Shown: piece after piece, positions 60,101 to 64,000 of the stretch
Position numbering within the stretch: position 1 is the stretch's first letter
How the letters are laid out: each line of letters begins with the position of its first letter
Source of the DNA: Castor canadensis
Lineage: Eukaryota > Chordata > Mammalia > Rodentia > Castoridae
Assembly: GCF_047511655.1 (NCBI RefSeq)
Contig: NC_133401.1
Location: 18,349,501 to 18,413,500 of the forward strand
DNA length: 64,000 bases
Direction: 5' to 3'
The notes under the pieces: generated by a model
The model's database searches: none
The model's input: only the letters and a program-made list of their open reading frames with translations
Told to the model about the DNA's origin: nothing
Position numbers and translations under genes: made by a program

Positions 60101-62880
60101 ACAAGATAAAGAAGGACACTTCATACTCATAAAAGGGGCAATACATCAAAAGGAAATAACATTTATCAATCTATATGCACCCAATGTCACTGCACTCTGT
60201 TTATCAAACATACACTAAAGGACTTAAAAAGCACATGTAGACTCTAACACAGTGGTAGTCAGAGACTTTAATACCGGTCTTTCACCAATAGATACATCAT
60301 CTAAGCAAACCATCAAAAAAGAAATACTAGAACTAAATGACACCATAAATCAAATAGACCTAACTTATGTTTACAGAATAGTTCAACCAAAAACAGCACA
60401 ATACGTGTTCCTCTCTGCTGCCCATGTCACTTTCTCCAAAATAGATCACATCTTAGGACACAAAGCAAGCCTCAATAAATAAAAGAAAATAGAAATAAGT
60501 CTCTGCAGTTTATCTGATTATAATGCATCAAAACAAAACTCAACAACAAAAACAACAACAAAAAATACGCAAATAATTTCAGGCTGAATAACACATGGCT
60601 TAACAATCAGCAGGTCATAGTAGAAATAAGAGAGGCAATAAAAAAGTTCCTAGAAGCTAATGAAATGAAAACACCACCTAGAAGAACCTATGGGACACAG
60701 CAGAGACAATTCTAAGAGAAAAGCTTATGGCCATGAGTTCATACATTAAAAGGACAGAAAGACCTCAAATAAACTACCAAATGCTACAGTCAAACTCCTA
60801 GAAAAACAAGAACAAGCAGAACCAAAAGCAAGCAGAAAGAGAGAAATAATAAAATAAGGTCTCAAATTAATGAAATAGAGATAAAAAAACCACACAAAGT
60901 ATTAACAAAACAAAAAACTGGTTCTTTGAAAAAATAAACAAGATTGACAAGCCCCTGGCAAATCTGACTAAAATGAGCAAGGAAAGTCCCAAATTAGTAA
61001 AATCAGAAATGAAAATGGGGAAATAATGACAAACACCAAGAAAATTCAGGGAATCATCAGAGACTACTCTGAGAACCTATATTCCAGTAAATTGGAAAAT
61101 CTTGAAGAAATGGAAAAATTTCTAGATACTTATTAAATCCAAAACTAAACCAAGAGGGTATCAATTACCTAAACAGATCTATAACATGTAATGAAATTGA
61201 AGCAGCAATAAAGAGTCTCCCAAAAAAGAATGACCAATCCTCAGCTGAAAAGATGACCGATCCTCAGCTGATTTTTCCAGACATTCAAAGAACTAATACA
61301 AACACTCCTTAAACTTTTCCACAAAATAGAAAGGGAAAGAACACTGCCCAACACATTCTATGAAGCTAGTATTACACTCATCCCAAAACTGGACAAGGAT
61401 ACATGCAAAATGGAGAACTATAGGCTAATCTCCTTAATGAACATTGATGCAAAAATTCTCAATAAAATAATGGCAAACTGAATCCAACAACATATCAAAA
61501 AGATCATTCACCATGACCAAGTCAGCTTCATCCCAGAGATGGAGGGATGGTTCAACATATGCAAATCTATAAATGTAATACAGCACATTAACAGAAACAA
61601 AGACAAAAACCACTTGATCATCTCAATAGATGCAGAAGAAGCCTTTGATAAGATTCAACACCATTTCATGATAAAGGCTCTAAGAAAACTAGGAATAGAA
61701 GGAATGTACCTCAGCATAATAAAGGTTATATATGACAAACCTATAGACAACATTATACATGATGGAGACAAACTGAAATCATTTCTCCTAAAGTCAGAAA
61801 TGAACAAAACAAGATGCCCACTCTCCCCACTTCTATTCAACATAGTCCTGAAATTCCTAGTCAGATCAGTAAGAAATAAAAAGAATACAAATAGGTAAAA
61901 ATATAGTTAAGGTATTTCTATTTGCATATGACATGATCCTATACCTCAAAGACCAAAAAGCTCCACTGAAAAACTCCCAGACAACATAAACAGCTTCAGC
62001 AATGTAGCAGGATACAAAATCAACTTATAAAAATCAGTAGCCTTTCTGTACACCAACAACGAACAAACTGAGTAAGAATATAGGAAAAACAATTCTATTT
62101 ACAATTGCTTCCAAAGAAATCAAATACCTAGGAATAAACTTAACAAAGTATGTAAACAACCTCTACAAGGTGAACTGAAAACCACTGAAGAAAGACATTG
62201 AAGAAGACTACAGAAGGTGGAAAGGTCTCCCATGTTCATGGATTGGTAGAATCAACACAGTAAAAATGGCTATACTACCAAAAGCAATCTACATATTCAA
62301 TGCAATTCCCATCAAAATCACATTGATTCAGTGATTCATCATAGAAATTGAAAAATCTACCCTAAAGTTCATTTCACAAATAGCCAAGGCAAAACTGAAC
62401 AAAAAGATCAATGCTTGGAGGTATCACAATACCTCACTTCAAACTATACAACAGAGTTATAGCAATAAAAACAGCATGGTACTGGCACAAAAACAGACAT
62501 GAAGACCAGTGGAACACAATAGAGGACATGGATATGAATTCATACAGCTATGCGTACCTTATTTTTGACAAAGACACCAAAAACATATAGTGGATATCAG
62601 ACAGCCTCTTCAAGAAATGTCACTGGGAAAAGTGGTTATCTGCCTACAGAAAACTGAAACTAGATCCATGCCTATCACCCTATACGAGTATCAGCTCAAA
62701 GTGGTTTAAGGACCTTAATATCAGACCCAAAATCTTGCAGTTAGTACAGAAAAGAGAAGGGAATACCCTGGAAGCAATAGGTATAGGCAAGGAATTCCTC
62801 AGTAGAACATCAGCTGCCCAGTAACTAGGAGAAAGGATGGACAAAAGGGACTACATAAAATTAAAAGTCTTCTATATGGA
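57141..62880 (+). mobile_element. Nearly full-length L1, inactive
   Basis: 5' UTR at about 57141-58550, ORF1 from 58553, ORF2 from about 59840 to 62880. ORF1 begins with 108 open codons (58553-58876) rich in Lys/Glu, consistent with the coiled-coil region, then is frameshifted; its C-terminal part reads ILYPAKLSFKIDGEINSS at 59550-59605. ORF2 endonuclease shows QETHL (59958-59972), a changed RDFNT (usual GDFNT) near 60258-60272 and SDYNA near 60510-60527, so the catalytic His of SDHN is lost. RT text such as [14 protein letters not shown] lies near 61816-61857. The 3' UTR is absent; ORF2 breaks off at about 62880. Frames at 57823-58378 on both strands are UTR shadows. Confidence 0.88.
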
Positions 62881-63350
62881 AACACAAGAGGCCACGAATA
62901 GCCAAGGCAATACTCAGTCAAAATAACAATGCAGGAGGTATCACAATACCTGACTTCAAACTATATTAGAAAGCAATAACAATAAAAACAGCATGGTACT
63001 GGCACAAAAACAGACATGAAGACCAGTGGAACAGGTACTAGAGAAAAGGTTAGATCAAAAAGAATTAACCTAGAAGGTAACACCCACGCACAGGAAATCA
63101 ATGTGAGTCAATGCCCTGTATAGCTATCCTTATCTCAACCAGCAAAAACCCTTGTCCCTTCCTGTTATTGCTTATACTCTCTCTACAACAAAATTAGAAA
63201 TAAGGGCAAAATAGTTTCTGCTGGGTATTGAGGGGGTGGGGGGAGATGGAGGGGGTGGAGTGGGTGGTAAGGGAGGGGGTGGGGGCAGGTGGGAGAAATG
63301 AATCAAGCCTTGTATGCACATATGAATAATAAAAGAAAAATGAAAAAAAG
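62881..63350 (+). mobile_element. Short L1 with internal deletion (ORF2 piece joined to 3' UTR)
   Basis: 62875-63033 is ORF2 text ending HEDQWNR-like; it jumps at 63034 to the 3' UTR (GGTACTAGAGAAAAGGTTAG), which runs to an A-rich end near ATGAATAATAAAAG at 63323-63350. Roughly a kilobase of ORF2 is missing at the join. Confidence 0.8.
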
Positions 63351-64000
63351 AGAAACTGTCAAAATATCCCTATTTGCAGACGACATGATCCTATACCTTA
63401 AAGACCCAAAAAACTCTACTCAGAAGCTTCTAGACATCATCAATAGCTATAGCAAGGTAGCAGGATATAAAATCAACATAGAAAAATCATTAGCATTTCT
63501 ATACACTAACAATGAGCAAACGGAAAAAGAATGTATGAAAACAATTCCATTTACAATAGCCTCAAAAAAAAATCAAATACCTAGGTGTAAACCTAAGAAA
63601 AGATGTGAAAGACCTCTACAAGGAAAACTATAAACTTCTGAAGAAAGAGATTGAGGAAGACTATAGAAAGTGGAGAGATCTCCCATGCTCATGGATTGGT
63701 AGAATCAACATAGTAAAAATGTCGATACTCCCAAAAGTAATCTACATGTTTAATTCAATTCCCATCAAAATTCCAATAACATTCATTAAAGAGACTGAAA
63801 AATCTACCATTAAATTTACATAGAAACACAAGAGGCCACGAATAGCCAAGGCAATACTCAGTCAAAAGAACAATGCTGGAGGTATCAAGACATGAATACC
63901 AGTGGACAGAATAGAGGACCGAGATATGAAGCCACACAACTATAACTTGTCTTTGACAAAGGAGCTAAAAATATATGATGGAGAAACAGCAGCTTCTTCA
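63351..64000 (+). mobile_element. L1 ORF2 fragment running off the window
   Basis: Starts in the RT domain with an intact [15 protein letters not shown] motif (63376-63420), continues through [16 protein letters not shown] and [18 protein letters not shown], and reaches the window end. The longest open frame is about 95 codons from 63350. A deletion near 63885-63950 removes part of the C-terminal region. Confidence 0.85.

Overview
The window is nuclear DNA from a placental mammal, most likely a rodent. It is dense in LINE-1 (L1) in both orientations, with B1/Alu-like and tRNA-derived SINEs, MaLR-type LTRs, (GA)n, (CA)n, (TA)n and (TTTA)n tracts, and genes split into short exons with GT/AG borders. 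A tRNA-type SINE with the box A-like run GTGGCTCAAGCAGTAGAG resembles SINEs of beavers and kangaroo rats, so Castorimorpha is my guess; it is not proven. No bacterial, CRISPR or operon-like feature is present.

The only protein-coding theme besides transposons is a decayed cluster of cytosolic sulfotransferases of the SULT2A (hydroxysteroid/bile-acid sulfotransferase) type. The best copy, X, lies on the minus strand from 51192 to 41588. All six coding exons are present (136+209+127+95+175+113 = 855 bp, 284 codons plus stop). Phases are consistent and the PAPS-binding and catalytic motifs are readable, but there are TAG codons in exon 2 and exon 4. Other copies are fragments: Y (exons 5 and 6, 27930-23211), W (exon 1 at 30.6 kb and exon 6 at 28.7 kb), V (3' flank only, 33.74-34.44 kb) and Z (a lone exon 2 on the plus strand, 6246-6453, frameshifted). 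No copy can encode a full enzyme as read here.

Layout: 1-5640 L1 pieces; 5641-21160 left cluster (Z, L1s, repeated blocks); 21163-22425 simple repeat and old L1; 22430-28200 copy Y; 28201-31044 copy W with a probable ERV LTR and a full-length U1 snRNA retropseudogene; 31045-32937 L1; 32938-36900 unrecognised sequence, copy V, an inverted block and MaLR-like repeats; 36900-40840 SINEs, a polypurine tract and L1; 40840-51690 copy X; 51691-55045 L1; 55046-57140 mostly unassigned; 57141-64000 a nearly full-length but broken L1 and two further L1 pieces.

The most interesting structure is architectural. The left cluster (5641-20230) is a collinear inverted copy of the right region (34440-50640), once a secondary inversion of roughly 6.9-14.6 kb is undone. 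That inversion can be deduced because the target-site duplications of two L1 insertions (6712-6725 with 13513-13526, and 10320-10335 with 18455-18470) are now split and in opposite orientation. Several other L1s with clear target-site duplications are private to one duplicate, whereas one L1 appears shared by W and X, giving a relative chronology. All comparisons were made by eye; no alignment or database search was run.
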